This document shows, piece after piece, positions 50,940 to 64,000 of a stretch of 64,000 bases of DNA. The stretch covers positions 19,652,501 to 19,716,500 of the forward strand of contig JBBMOA010000013.1 of NCBI GenBank assembly GCA_037954235.1, in the 5' to 3' direction. The stretch comes from Aulostomus chinensis (Eukaryota; Chordata; Actinopteri; Syngnathiformes; Aulostomidae). The stretch's first letter is position 1; every line of letters starts with the position of its first letter. The position numbers and the translations under genes are program-made. The notes under the pieces were generated by a model. It made no database searches and was not told the origin of the DNA. It saw only the letters and a list, made by a program, of their open reading frames with translations.

Positions 50940-51785
50940 CAACAATCACAGTATTACAGAGGATATAATCAGTCCGAGTCTGGTGGACGCTTCGGACAAG
51001 CAGTTGGCAAAAAGAAGCACCTTAGTGAGTTGGTCATCCTGGAAAATTCTGACAATGCCATCTGCATCATTAATGACACGGCTCAGTTTAATAAAGTGAC
51101 TGCTGACTACAAATTCACGGTTCTGCCTGATCATCGCTGGAGGTGTGAAGTATACTTGGAAGGACAGTATGTTGCAGCAGGAATAGGGCCGAAAAAAATT
51201 GTGAAGCACATCGCAGCAAAGGAAGCTTTGGCCACCCTGAGACAAACGCAGGCTGTTGTGAAATCTAACCTAAGAAAGGAGGGTCACAACGACGCCATAT
51301 CCCGCTCCCAGATCTTAGCTCGCTGTGGTGAGGAGGCCACAAGGCAGGAAATAAAGGAAGACAACATAGGAAACCAGCTGCTGCGCAAGATGGGCTGGAA
51401 GGGAGGCGGTTTGGGTCGAGATGGGGAGGGAATCGCAGAACCCATCAGAGTCAAGGAGCAGTTCTCCAGGGAAGGGCTGGGCATGGACGCAGACAAAACT
51501 GGTAATCTGCTCAGCAAGAGAGACATTGAGGACATAATTCGTAACTATGCCAGCTCAGACCGCCAGGACGACCTTCGTTTCTCCACCGACCTCACCAATG
51601 ACGAACGCAAGCAGATCCACCAGATTTCTCAAAAATATGGCTTACGAAGCAAGTCATACGGACAGGGAAGGCAGCGCTTCCTAGTTGTCAGTCGCAGAGT
51701 ACACAAAGATCAGCTGATTGGTCAGCTCTTACAGGAAGGACAGGTGGGACGATATGAACTTGTGAAACCTCAGGCCTCTCACTGA
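47837..51785 (+). CDS. nkrf: NKRF, NF-kappa-B-repressing factor
   Basis: Nucleolar RNA-binding protein that represses NF-kB target genes and works with XRN2/DHX15 in pre-rRNA processing. Exons 47837-47927 and 49495-51785 give 793 residues (human about 690). The first exon MAEETDTGEMPSFDQ matches human MAEGIDIGEMPSYD. Exon 2 starts REEPMRKMP, then KFGSRPRFEPVHFV. Conserved blocks are ACKTNPEYIYV, TDGYACELRCQ and YSGSKNGARDRASE. Two dsRBD-like repeats lie either side of a 22-glutamine tract at about residues 493-514 (KHWTEFVVMDNAHDAICILN; HLSELVILENSDNAICIIND). A G-patch lies at about 655-700 (IGNQLLRKMGWKGGGLG) and an R3H domain at the C-terminus (NDERKQIHQISQKYGL). The polyQ and the Ser/Arg/Tyr-rich N-terminal half are longer than in human. 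AATAAA signals are at 51797-51802 and 51836-51841. Confidence 0.95.
47928..49494 (+). other. nkrf intron
   Basis: 1.6-kb intron. The open frame runs in from 49317 through the acceptor GTTGCAG, but the splice junction restores the conserved protein, so that extension is intronic. No other element recognised. Confidence 0.7.
50880..50945 (+). repeat. CAG/CAA repeat encoding 22 glutamines
   Basis: Mixed CAG and CAA codons (longest pure CAG run eight) inside nkrf exon 2, between the two dsRBD-like repeats. Confidence 0.97.
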
Positions 51786-51841
51786 TGTGCATGCAGAATA
51801 AAAGGAGAAAAAAAAAGTCACTGGACTTGAGAACAAATAAA

Positions 51842-52051
51842 ACTCAAGTGTAACTGCTGACTTTTGTTTGACAGTATAAATGAACAAATCTGAATCTTTC
51901 AGGTGACGCCTGTGGTTTCCACATTCCTTCTCCAAGAAATGTACTAAATCTTTGCAGGGGCTTCAGGATATGTCAGATCTTTTTTGTTTACTGCCATTCC
52001 ACATATCCTTTTCATTTCTCTTTTGCACAACAAGCTTGTGTTAAATGCTAC

Positions 52052-52103
<52 letters not shown>

Positions 52104-53394
52104 CATGTCTTGATGCTCGTTATTTGTTTGGGGGGAAAAAAAAACAACAAAAAACCCCAACTTGTTTGTCACTAAAACCTACTTTCGTTTCATGATAATT
52201 TAAGGCAAACGGTAAAATGTCATTGTTGGTAAACACTTGTTGACAGTTGCTCCATAAAAGAATGACAGTGACATTAAAGTGTGACTGGAGTTCTGGGAAA
52301 TCATCTTTGTTTGCCGTCAACCCTGGGCCCAGTTGTTCAGAACTAGTCTGACTGGATCAAATCTCGAAAATCATCATTGAAAGGAAAAAAAAAAAGATAA
52401 GAAATTGGATTATGTGTAATCCAGTTTGCTCTGATGTGATTCAGATATTCAGTAATTGTTCTAAATTTTGTAATAGGATGGGGGGGGGGGTTACTTTGAT
52501 TAAAAAAATATTATAATCTGGAATTTCTTCCTGAGGTAGATTTTAAGAACAAAATGAAACGATTCGAGTTCAAGATTTGTTGCATTTTTTTGCTTTTGGG
52601 ACCTTCAAAACCATTGTCTCATTGAGTACGATTCATTAATTTTTAAATTTTCATTTTAATCATGAAATGAAGATAAAAGCGGGATACCCCAATGGTAGTC
52701 ATGGTTTCATCCCTACTGAACGTCACACAGGAGGTCAGTCTGGGTCGTCGCCGGGCCGAGGTGCATCGTTAAGTGACATCGCAGCGAAGGATGCGCAAGG
52801 CAAAACAGGAAAAATCCATTTAAATGCTCAATTGCAGGATCTGCAGTGTTGAATCGGATCTGTCCAGGTGCTTTCTTCCAAATAATCATAAAAAAGGTCA
52901 ATCAGGGTTGCAGTGGACAGGAAGTCAGGTGCGCTCTTCAAGTTTATGCCACCTGCTCAGTTGTTCGATAATGAAAGGGGATGTTTACGTTCCCTTCCTG
53001 TGCTTTTTATGGTCAGTTCAAATTAAAAAAACAAAAAAATCTACATTGCTCGATAGCCGGTAGCTGATGTTTTTATACATATTTTCCCATTCAGATTGTT
53101 AATCTGGATTTTGTAACGTTACCTGCAAAACATAGCAAGTCAAAATCCAGATGATGCTGATTCAGTTTCAACTATTTTGAACAATTGGACCCCGGAGATC
53201 ATTCTACAACTAAAGAGTTTCCTCTATGGTTAGAAGACTTTTCACATGGAATATGTAAGTTAAATGTCATGTGTTGGATAATGTGAGTACAGTTAACTTG
53301 TTCACAGCTGTAATAACTGAATAAATTAGAAACCGACAACAATCAACAGGCTCAACTTCATGAAGATATAAAAGGCAAAACCAACTAATGTATA
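51842..53394. other. nkrf-ube2a convergent spacer
   Basis: Holds a (GT)24 microsatellite (about 52053-52100) and otherwise unassigned AT-rich DNA. No gene seen. Confidence 0.5.
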
Positions 53395-54609
53395 TTTATT
53401 TTATTTACAAGAAAATGTACAGATTGTTACATGGGTTACCAGTGCAACATCTTAAACTCTGATGTCACCGTCCTGTACGAACAATATAATCAGCGCAGTA
53501 ACACCCGCCAGTTTATAAAATAGCATAGAAATATTCTCACACCGCCTTAAAATGTCAGCAATATGAAATTCTGTGCATGAAAGTACCTGGAAGGACCACT
53601 AGATGTCTTTCATGTGCTGAAGAGGGACACTTGTTGACCAATATCTAGTTAAAAAAAAAAAACCCACGCCACTGATTTTAACAAGTACAGTTGGGGAGAA
53701 AAGAATCACCCTCCAGAAAAAAGGCATCCGTTGCCTCGTTAGATGGATGGATGCCCATTAGTGCTGCAACTAATGATTATTTTCATCATCTATTAATCTG
53801 CCTACTATTATCACCATGAAGTGTTTCGTCTACAAATTTCACATTACTTTTTTACTCCACGCAAGAGTCCAACACCCAAAGACATTTGATTTTCTCACAG
53901 AATCGCAGCAAATACTTCGATGCAAGATCCTGCCATCCTCAAATGTCTGCCTCCAAGCAAAAAAGTCAAATCAATTATCAAAATAGTTGGCGATTAATTT
54001 CCTTTCAGTCGATCCATTGTTGCAACTCTAATGTCTGGTTAATTTTCTGAATAAATGATCCCTCCAACAGGCTTTAAAAGGCAGAAAGAACACGACGAAG
54101 AGGAGTGAGCCCACTGAAACAGAAGGATTGACACCCATAAACAGCTTGGTTGTCCTTTTGTGTGTGTGTGTAAATATGAGCTGTTTGTATATACACAGCA
54201 AACTGCACAGCAAGCACATCTAATTAACTGTCACTGAAACATCCAGCCAGTTTAATTCATGGATAAATAAACGGGTAGAAAAGTGACAACTGAGAGACTG
54301 GCAAGCGCCTTTAAAAAAAACAAACCAAAAAACAAAACAAAAAAGTTGGGGCATATAGCAAGTAACCCAGATATAACAAGGTACATTAACTTTGAACAAA
54401 CATACGCTTTTTTTTGCCCAACAACAGCATTCGGCAGGAGTGAATGCCACAACACAACAGCATACAAACTGAGCAACAGTTAAGGGACAAATATACTGAG
54501 AAGGATATTAAGATGTGTCATTTTATTTCTGAGAGATGACTTGTTTTCTTGATCGGTGGTTTGATGATTCTGGGGCTGGACACTGTTCATTCTGGAACAA
54601 CAACAGGGG
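53395..54609 (-). other. ube2a 3' UTR (inferred)
   Basis: A minus-strand AATAAA (TTTATT at 53395-53400) is the best poly(A) site, giving a UTR of about 1.2 kb that includes a MITE (53759-54030). Confidence 0.5.
53759..54030. mobile_element. hAT-like MITE with GCTGCAACTAA-type termini
   Basis: The left end TAGTGCTGCAACTAATGATT and the inverted right end CCATTGTTGCAACTCTA match imperfectly. The termini resemble, from memory, an abundant teleost non-autonomous DNA element. Flanking duplications are weak. It lies in the presumed ube2a 3' UTR. Confidence 0.65.
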
Positions 54610-57907
<3,298 letters not shown>

Positions 57908-58733
57908 CTTTCTCCCAGTAACACTTAAAACTCTAGCATAGAAGCGATCAACTCCGGTTGGATTAGGCGTATTTTTGACCAGTTGTTACTTTGACACCTA
58001 GCTGGCCGGATAACGATTGCTAGTTTGTCAAATATTTGGCTGCCTTTGCTCGTCTGAGGGCGCTACCACTTCCACTAAGCAGGGGAGATTACAGTCGTTT
58101 CGTCTTAATTTCCTTTGCTGTGCAGTCGCATAAACACAATTAACGGAATCACTGAAAATAATTCAGAATGAATCAGATCTCATGTGCAAACCGCTTTCTG
58201 AACAAGGCTACTTACATTACTTTTTATAGAAAGGAGGAGCCACTCTTTTCAGATGGGCCATTCCATCAAAAATTACGTCATATGTTTAGCACCTATATTT
58301 AGTTGGGTACACGGTAAAGAATCGTGTCATTTAAGATTCTAGTCCGTCTCTCACCCTGAAGATGCTACTTTTTTGTAAATCGATCGACTGATTAAAAAAT
58401 ATTCATACCATATCGCATATATTTCTGGTTTAGCCAGCGACAGTCACAAACAAAAAGTATTTACTGCTGGCAGTGGCACCAAGGAATTGTCAGTTACATT
58501 AAGTGACCACTAGATGGCAAGAGACTCTCAACTGAACAGGGTAAGTCATTGACGAGTTGGTTAAATTCAGGTAGTATTCAGTACGATGGAAAATATGACG
58601 AGTAACCGTCGTGTAAATTGCAGGCTTCAGCTCTGTGGAGAACTGAATCCGAAAGGAAAAATAAAAAACGAGAAGGCATTGAACATTTGAAGATATAATA
58701 AGTTTGATGTTTTTCTCCACTGTTTCTTACATG
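57908..58733. promoter_or_regulatory. ube2a 5' UTR/promoter and flank
   Basis: GC-richer sequence just upstream of the ube2a ATG (57908-58080) is the likely promoter. No gene is seen to 58733. Confidence 0.45.
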
Positions 58734-58805
58734 TCCCATATGGTCTAGCGGTTAGGATTCCTGGTTTTCACCCAGGCGGCCCGGGTTCGACTCCCGGTAT
58801 GGGAA
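58734..58805 (+). tRNA. tRNA-Glu (anticodon TTC)
   Basis: The acceptor stem TCCCATA (58734-58740) pairs perfectly with TATGGGA (58798-58804), with discriminator A at 58805. The D-arm region is GGTCTAGCGGTTAGGATT. The anticodon stem CCTGG/CCAGG encloses TTTTCAC with anticodon TTC at 58767-58769. The T arm CCGGG-TTCGACT-CCCGG contains a canonical B box. A T5 run at 58811-58815 is a good RNA polymerase III terminator. No intron; appears functional. Confidence 0.97.
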
Positions 58806-58810
58806 CTGGG

Positions 58811-58815
58811 TTTTT
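58811..58815 (+). terminator. Pol III terminator of tRNA-Glu
   Basis: TTTTT five bases after the tRNA 3' end. Confidence 0.85.
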
Positions 58816-59471
58816 CTTATTTGGAATATATGTTAAATTGTGCTTTCCATCAAAAAATACACGAAGTTCTAGCGAGATGTACTTCGACAGAATAGCTTTC
58901 GAATGAAAATTGTCATTTTTCCATTTGTGGGTTAGTTGACACAGCACCACAACATGCCTTTTAATTCCCAAAGAATCTAATGTTAGACTCCGCCCGTTAC
59001 GGAGTCCTCAATTGCTCTCTTCAAAGAACTTGGACAATCCCGGAAGATGCCCATCTCCTCTTACTTTTCCTTGAGCTTACATACAGCGGAAAATTACTAC
59101 AACTGACATTTTTCCGCGTTTGAGGAACGCACACCTGTGACTGCGTGAACGAACACTGTCGCTGAGGTATCAGTTTGTTAGCTGAAATATAACGTGAGCA
59201 TTCTCCGTGTTAATAATATTAATATCGGGGGGGGAAAAAACGAATGGACCCATCATAATTCACATACAATGAGATTTTAAGGCGGACAACTGAGTTTTTG
59301 TTGTTGTAGTTTTTCAAGTTTTTCACCATGCTACAGTTTTTACAGCCTTTCCTGAATCTTCTCTACTACTAGGCTCCAGCCAAACTAGGGACCCGGGCCA
59401 ATCATTTCCCAGGAAAATGTGACTGCTAGGAATTCCCCACACATCAGCCCCTGACGAAGAAAACTGTAACC

Positions 59472-59530
<59 letters not shown>

Positions 59531-59550
59531 TGTGAGTGTGAGTGTGTGAG
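59472..59550. repeat. (TG)n microsatellite with GAGTGT end
   Basis: About 27 TG units then GTGAG variants. Confidence 0.95.
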
Positions 59551-59727
59551 GGAGCTTAGAAAAGCAGCAGCAGGAGGGAATCGTTTAACTGACCGGTGAC
59601 TGATGATGATGTAGCTCTAGTTGCTCTCACAGAGAAATCGGGACTATGTTTTCCTTACCTGTTTCCTGAGGATAACCTGGATACACCTAGGGAATATTCA
59701 GCTCCGGTGATAACTCCTACAAGGGTA
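59551..59727 (+). other. possible non-coding first exon of a downstream plus-strand gene
   Basis: The sequence ends in a strong donor (CAAGG/GTAAGT near 59727). Upstream an ETS-like CCGGAAG lies at about 59039-59045. The longest frame has no in-frame ATG before a stop, so if an exon it is 5' UTR. No partner exon is recognised before the window ends. Confidence 0.3.
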
Positions 59728-62700
59728 AGTCCACGGAGAATTAAAAAAAAAAAATCATGTTTTATTGTTTGTTCATGGTGCCAGTGCTATTAGCCTCACA
59801 TTCCCTGTGGGGCAATGTTGAGGTGAGTTTATATGGAGCTTTTAATGTGAAATAATAAGAACTTGTAGTAGATAATGGGATTACACTGGTAACACTGGTA
59901 ACTGGTGTGGTAGCAGTTTATATATTAAGAGTATTCTTCAGTATGAGGGAGTACTTAAAAGTTTATACAGCCACAAGTAATGAGGCATGACTTGAGCTCA
60001 TATGATGTGAGTGGGAGCTGCCTCCGGATACATGACCTGCAGACTTTGCTTTGCCTGCTATCCCAGATTTCTGTGACTCCCCTCTTTGTCAGTCAGTAGG
60101 CATGTGACTAGACTGATGGCTTGTATGTGAGTCTGTGTTTGTTAGACAATTAAGTGCTTCAGCAGAACCCTCCTGACAATGCCAGCGCTACAGTTACTAC
60201 AATCATTAGAGTATGGCTGTGTGTTCATATGAATACTTTTGTTTGTTTGTGTTTTACTGGTATTAACAGAGCTCTTTTTTGTGTATTTTAGTTACTATGA
60301 CGTTCATTTAGATTTCTTCAGTCAGAATTACATCTTGACCCGTGTCTGTGGTTTCAGGCGTGGCATCAAGTCCTGTGGTTAGCCAGGGAAACATGGAAAA
60401 TATGAAGCTACTGTATGTAATATAAAGCGCTTAAAATAATTTGGCGACTCCACTGCTCCTGGCTGGAGTTCATTGGTGCTAGAGACGTAATTTCCTCAAT
60501 TTTGCATCTAAAATGTGTGTTCACTGTTTTATCAGTAAACCATCCTCAAAAGAAACATCTGTACGCACACATCCAAGTGATCCTGTATTCATTGTCATTT
60601 GTCATTCAGTTGGATGTTGTCTTATGCATTTCAATACAGAACGATTCATATATAATATGAAGAAAAACATTCTCATACCAGATATCTGGGCCTGTCATTA
60701 TACAGAAATGAAACACACAGTATTGCCTTAGAGACTCACAGGCCTAAGTGCTGTTTTGTAGTTTTCTAGTGCACTAAAACTTTGACTCTCATACTCAATA
60801 AAATCTATGCCAAGATGAATTATATCTTTGCTACACATGGTAAAATGTAAAAAGCAGCCTGAAACTTTTATCTTTTCACACGACCATTTGGCGACCCCAG
60901 AAATGATCTTGCGACCCCAGTGAGGGTCTTGACCCCTAGATTCAGAACCACTGATTTAGAGGATGTGTTGTTTACTGTCTGACTCCATGGTCATTAACAT
61001 TTTGGTAGAAGAACATTGGTTGTATCCCACAAGTGACTTGATATATGTCATCATGGGCTCTATTATTACTGTTGATTGGTCAATAAAATGATGGTCAGAT
61101 GTTGCTTCAGCCTTAGTGAAGATGAAATTACACTCAGGATATGGAACCACTGGAATTGTGTCATCCATTCCACTGAAGCTGTGTCAGGCTGCAAATATTC
61201 TCAAAAATGGATTTCGGAGAGTTTCACACGTACTGAGCTCTTTCTGTCTGAGGACAAATATAGAATAATGTTGTTATGTGTTATCTACTTCTACAAATAT
61301 TTGTCTGCAGTGCTCGATAGGATACTTCATCTTTGAATAGTTGATCAATCCTCCTCTGCACTGAGCCTAAATGTTTCCCAGATGTTTACATTTTTGGGCA
61401 AAGATGCTTGTATCATGGGACACACAAACAAACCCTCATTGGCCGGCTGTAGTTGCTCCCTTTAGAGGAGGCGGCAGTGACGCAAAGGGAAGGGAAGCTG
61501 CCCAGCGAGAAGACAAGACCAGCTGAACCCTCCAACCCATCACCCACCCTCCTTTCCCATGGTGGGAACGCTGGCAGAGGCTCGGGATAATTGGAAACCT
61601 CAATCCACTGAAAGCAATTATCCCGAGCAAGACTTTCCAAATATACTTTGCCTCCAGTGTGGAGTCGTCTTGTTTGTTTCAAGCATGTGCCCTTGTTTTA
61701 GTAACATCTTGCCATGCTCTGCCCACACATCTCCTTTGCCTCTCCCCTTTCTGCTCTCTGCACTCGTCTCCAGTGATATGGTAACTGGTGGGTGTGTGTT
61801 TGTGCAGCAGACGGTGTGGCCAAGGCTAATGTAATTCCTGGTAGCCTTCTTATCCCGTGACAGTGATGTCACAGTTAGCAATCTCAGCAGCTGAGGAAGA
61901 GTGTGATGAAGACCTAAGAATGACAGAGGAGAGCTGCTGTGTGCTGTGCTGCCTTTTAGTGCTGTGGCCTCCTCAATCATCCTCTCTTATTGGAGACCTG
62001 CCTGCCTGCCTTAATGGGCTTTGGATATCGATTTGACTAGACAAAAAGTAGAAGGAGCTTCTGTACTCTTTACAAAGCAGCACTCCACTTTCACTAAAGC
62101 TTTCTGAGTGGCTCTAAAAGAGTATGAAAGTTGGCATGTGGAGAAGGGTATAAAAATAGAAGAGCATCCCTGTAACAGTGCTGTAGGATGTCTGAGGTGT
62201 TTTGTCCATGGCTTAAGTGTGTTAACACAGTGTAAAGCCGGCTTCGCCCTAAATGCTCAGAAGGAGTGAATTAATCGAGTAAAATGACACAAGGCTGATG
62301 TTATTATCATCTAGGTGTAAACGATTGTCCCTTAGAAATTACCACAAGATGGCAATGTTCATATACTTTGACTAAATCATACGAGATGGCTGTGAAACCT
62401 CAGATGACTCAAGCAAATGCAGGAACCAATTTGTGAAAAGAGAAATAAAACTGCTGAACTTCCCTTTTTTATGTGTAGAGAGAGAGAAAGAGGGAAAAAA
62501 AACCTCATGCAGGCCCATCTTTTTCTGTTGAAGGCTTGCAGGGGAACTGTTATCATAAGTTCCTTAATTGTACGCAGCAGTTTCACCGGCTCGCACACCT
62601 TTGACACCTGAATTCAGCCTTGTCAGACATGTTTGGTGCCACTTGACATGACGTCAGAGTGAAAGGAGAGACGAGGGAAATTTCACCTGTAACCTCATTC

Positions 62701-63316
62701 CTCTCTCACGCTCACACAGGCACGTGACAAGGACGAGGCATGCTTGAGTTTCTCTTTTAATTTAGGCGCTGATGGGATGAAGTTCACTGTGAAGAGTCAA
62801 ATGTATTTGTAGCACATGAAGGGAGACAAACGGGGTATTGTAAAAATGATGGAATTGATATGAGTAGACATTGTAGAATATTATCTAACATAAAGGGGAA
62901 AAAAAGCAGAAGCATTTTCTTGCCTTTCTGGAGGTCTTTGCTCAATTTTGTGATTACATATTGACTTTATGGTGAGAACACATTTGAATAAAAGGAACAG
63001 TCTGGGAAATACTTTGGAACTTTCTCTTGCAGAGGGGATTAAAAAGAAATACTTTCAGTATCACCACCAGCAGCAGGGTCAAGGGTTAAGACACAGCAGG
63101 GACAGCAAGTCTGGCTTTTTCAGAAAGTACCATCCAGCTAGCAACATCTTTAATGCTCACTAACAAACACACCATGTTCCCTTGCTAAAACCTTACACAG
63201 AAAAATGCAAGAAACCAGTGTTAGTAAGTGAGGTAATGAGATGTGTCTGTTGGATGATTTGGACCATCAGGTGAGCATTTTCCCTGTATTTTCTTAATTA
63301 TGCTTTGTAAAAGGAA
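59728..63316. other. gene-poor region
   Basis: I find no coding exon or RNA gene. A fragment at about 60880-60953 (repeated GCGACCCC motifs, ending AGAACCACTG) looks like one end of a degraded DNA-transposon-like fish repeat. The region may be intron or intergenic. Confidence 0.5.
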
Positions 63317-63464
63317 CATGCCAACTTTTTGGGAGATACACTGATTGGACATCCTCCTTACTAGGACTCAGCTGGTCTCTGTGGGTCTCAGCTCCCCATT
63401 GCGCAGACTCATCTGGTTCTTTGGAGGATGGCAAATAAGCATATTTCCCCAAAAAATAGTTCAG
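63317..63464. mobile_element. second copy of the CCAACTTTTTGGGA inverted-repeat element
   Basis: The left end CATGCCAACTTTTTGGGAGA is nearly identical to that at 34339. The right end (ATATTTCCCCAAAAAATAGT, 63441-63460) is a degraded inverse. It is shorter and more diverged than the first copy. Confidence 0.5.
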
Positions 63465-64000
63465 TTTTCATTTAAGCTAACCAGTTGCTGACTAGCTTGA
63501 AAAACTGGATCTTCACATCTTGATGTCATCTAGAAAGCCAATAAAAATTTATATCCAACTCTTGCTTTAATGATAAGAAATAAATTGCATTAATATCATA
63601 ACTTCAGCTGAAAAGAGTTTTAGAAAAATGAGGCCGTCACACACAAGCTTAGCCTCTGTCTGCAGGGTGAACTGATGAATCAGAGTATATAGTGTGGATT
63701 CTGGCAGCATGTTGACATCATGAGATCAGTTTAACTGCATTACTTAGATATTTTTATGGTGCCTGCAGAGGTTGATGTAGGGACACCGAGTAGTAAGCAC
63801 TATTACTGATTACATGGAGGAGTGGCTTGGTTTGTGTTGCCTGCTGTATTCTGACCACTCAAAGTAGTTCCTCTCAACAATAGAAACTGTATTCGTCTGC
63901 AGCAATTCAGCACAAAATATGCAAACAAACTGACGAGACATGGAGAGCAGCGCAAGTAATAGAAGTCGTCTCTTAAGGAGCAGATTGTCAGCTGAGGCGA

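Noticed and set aside
58768..58971. Minus-strand frame ending IPGVEPGPPG
   Set aside because: Antisense of the tRNA-Glu gene, a common false protein.

Overview
This is a vertebrate nuclear window, almost certainly from a teleost fish. The genes are intron-split with GT/AG junctions and are clear orthologues of a human Xq24 gene block. Introns and spacers are compact and rich in CA/TA microsatellites and short terminal-inverted-repeat elements of the kind common in ray-finned fish. There is no bacterial or viral gene content, and I see no unknown multi-gene system; the genes belong to well-known families.

Layout, left to right: the 3' part of tmem255a (+, 182-5400); zbtb33/Kaiso (-, 8642-10504); nkap (+, 12899-15974); ndufa1 (-, 16800-18206); upf3b (+, 18852-21260); rpl39 (+, 22743-25300) with an H/ACA snoRNA in its second intron (about 24218-24352); sowahd (-, 25894-26856); pttg1/securin (-, 27481-29402); septin6 (+, 30644-43972, with an alternative terminal exon at 44571-44580); nkrf (+, 47837-51785); ube2a (-, 54610-57907); a tRNA-Glu(TTC) gene (58734-58805). 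The last 5 kb has no recognisable coding gene, only a possible non-coding first exon near 59.6 kb. Exon coordinates come from reading splice sites by eye, comparing with my recollection of the human proteins, and checking reading phase across each junction; every CDS closes in frame.

Several neighbours are head-to-head and probably share promoters: zbtb33/nkap, ndufa1/upf3b and pttg1/septin6. Others converge: tmem255a/zbtb33, nkap/ndufa1, rpl39/sowahd and nkrf/ube2a. The genes do not form a pathway. They are housekeeping or regulatory functions held together by ancient synteny: complex I assembly, nonsense-mediated decay, ribosome, splicing/transcription regulation, sister-chromatid cohesion control, septin cytoskeleton, ribosome biogenesis/NF-kB repression, and H2B ubiquitination/DNA damage tolerance. 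Compared with the human block, securin sits between sowahd and septin6, and no rnf113a or akap14 is seen between upf3b and nkap.

The most unusual non-genic feature is a perfect 80-bp palindrome (10744-10823) in the zbtb33 5' intron. It is flanked by a 16-bp direct duplication and looks like a short fold-back retroposon insertion. Other points of interest are the intronic snoRNA, human-like alternative C-terminal exons of septin6, a 22-glutamine tract in NKRF, an REN in place of KEN in securin, and inverted-repeat elements placed in likely 3' UTRs.
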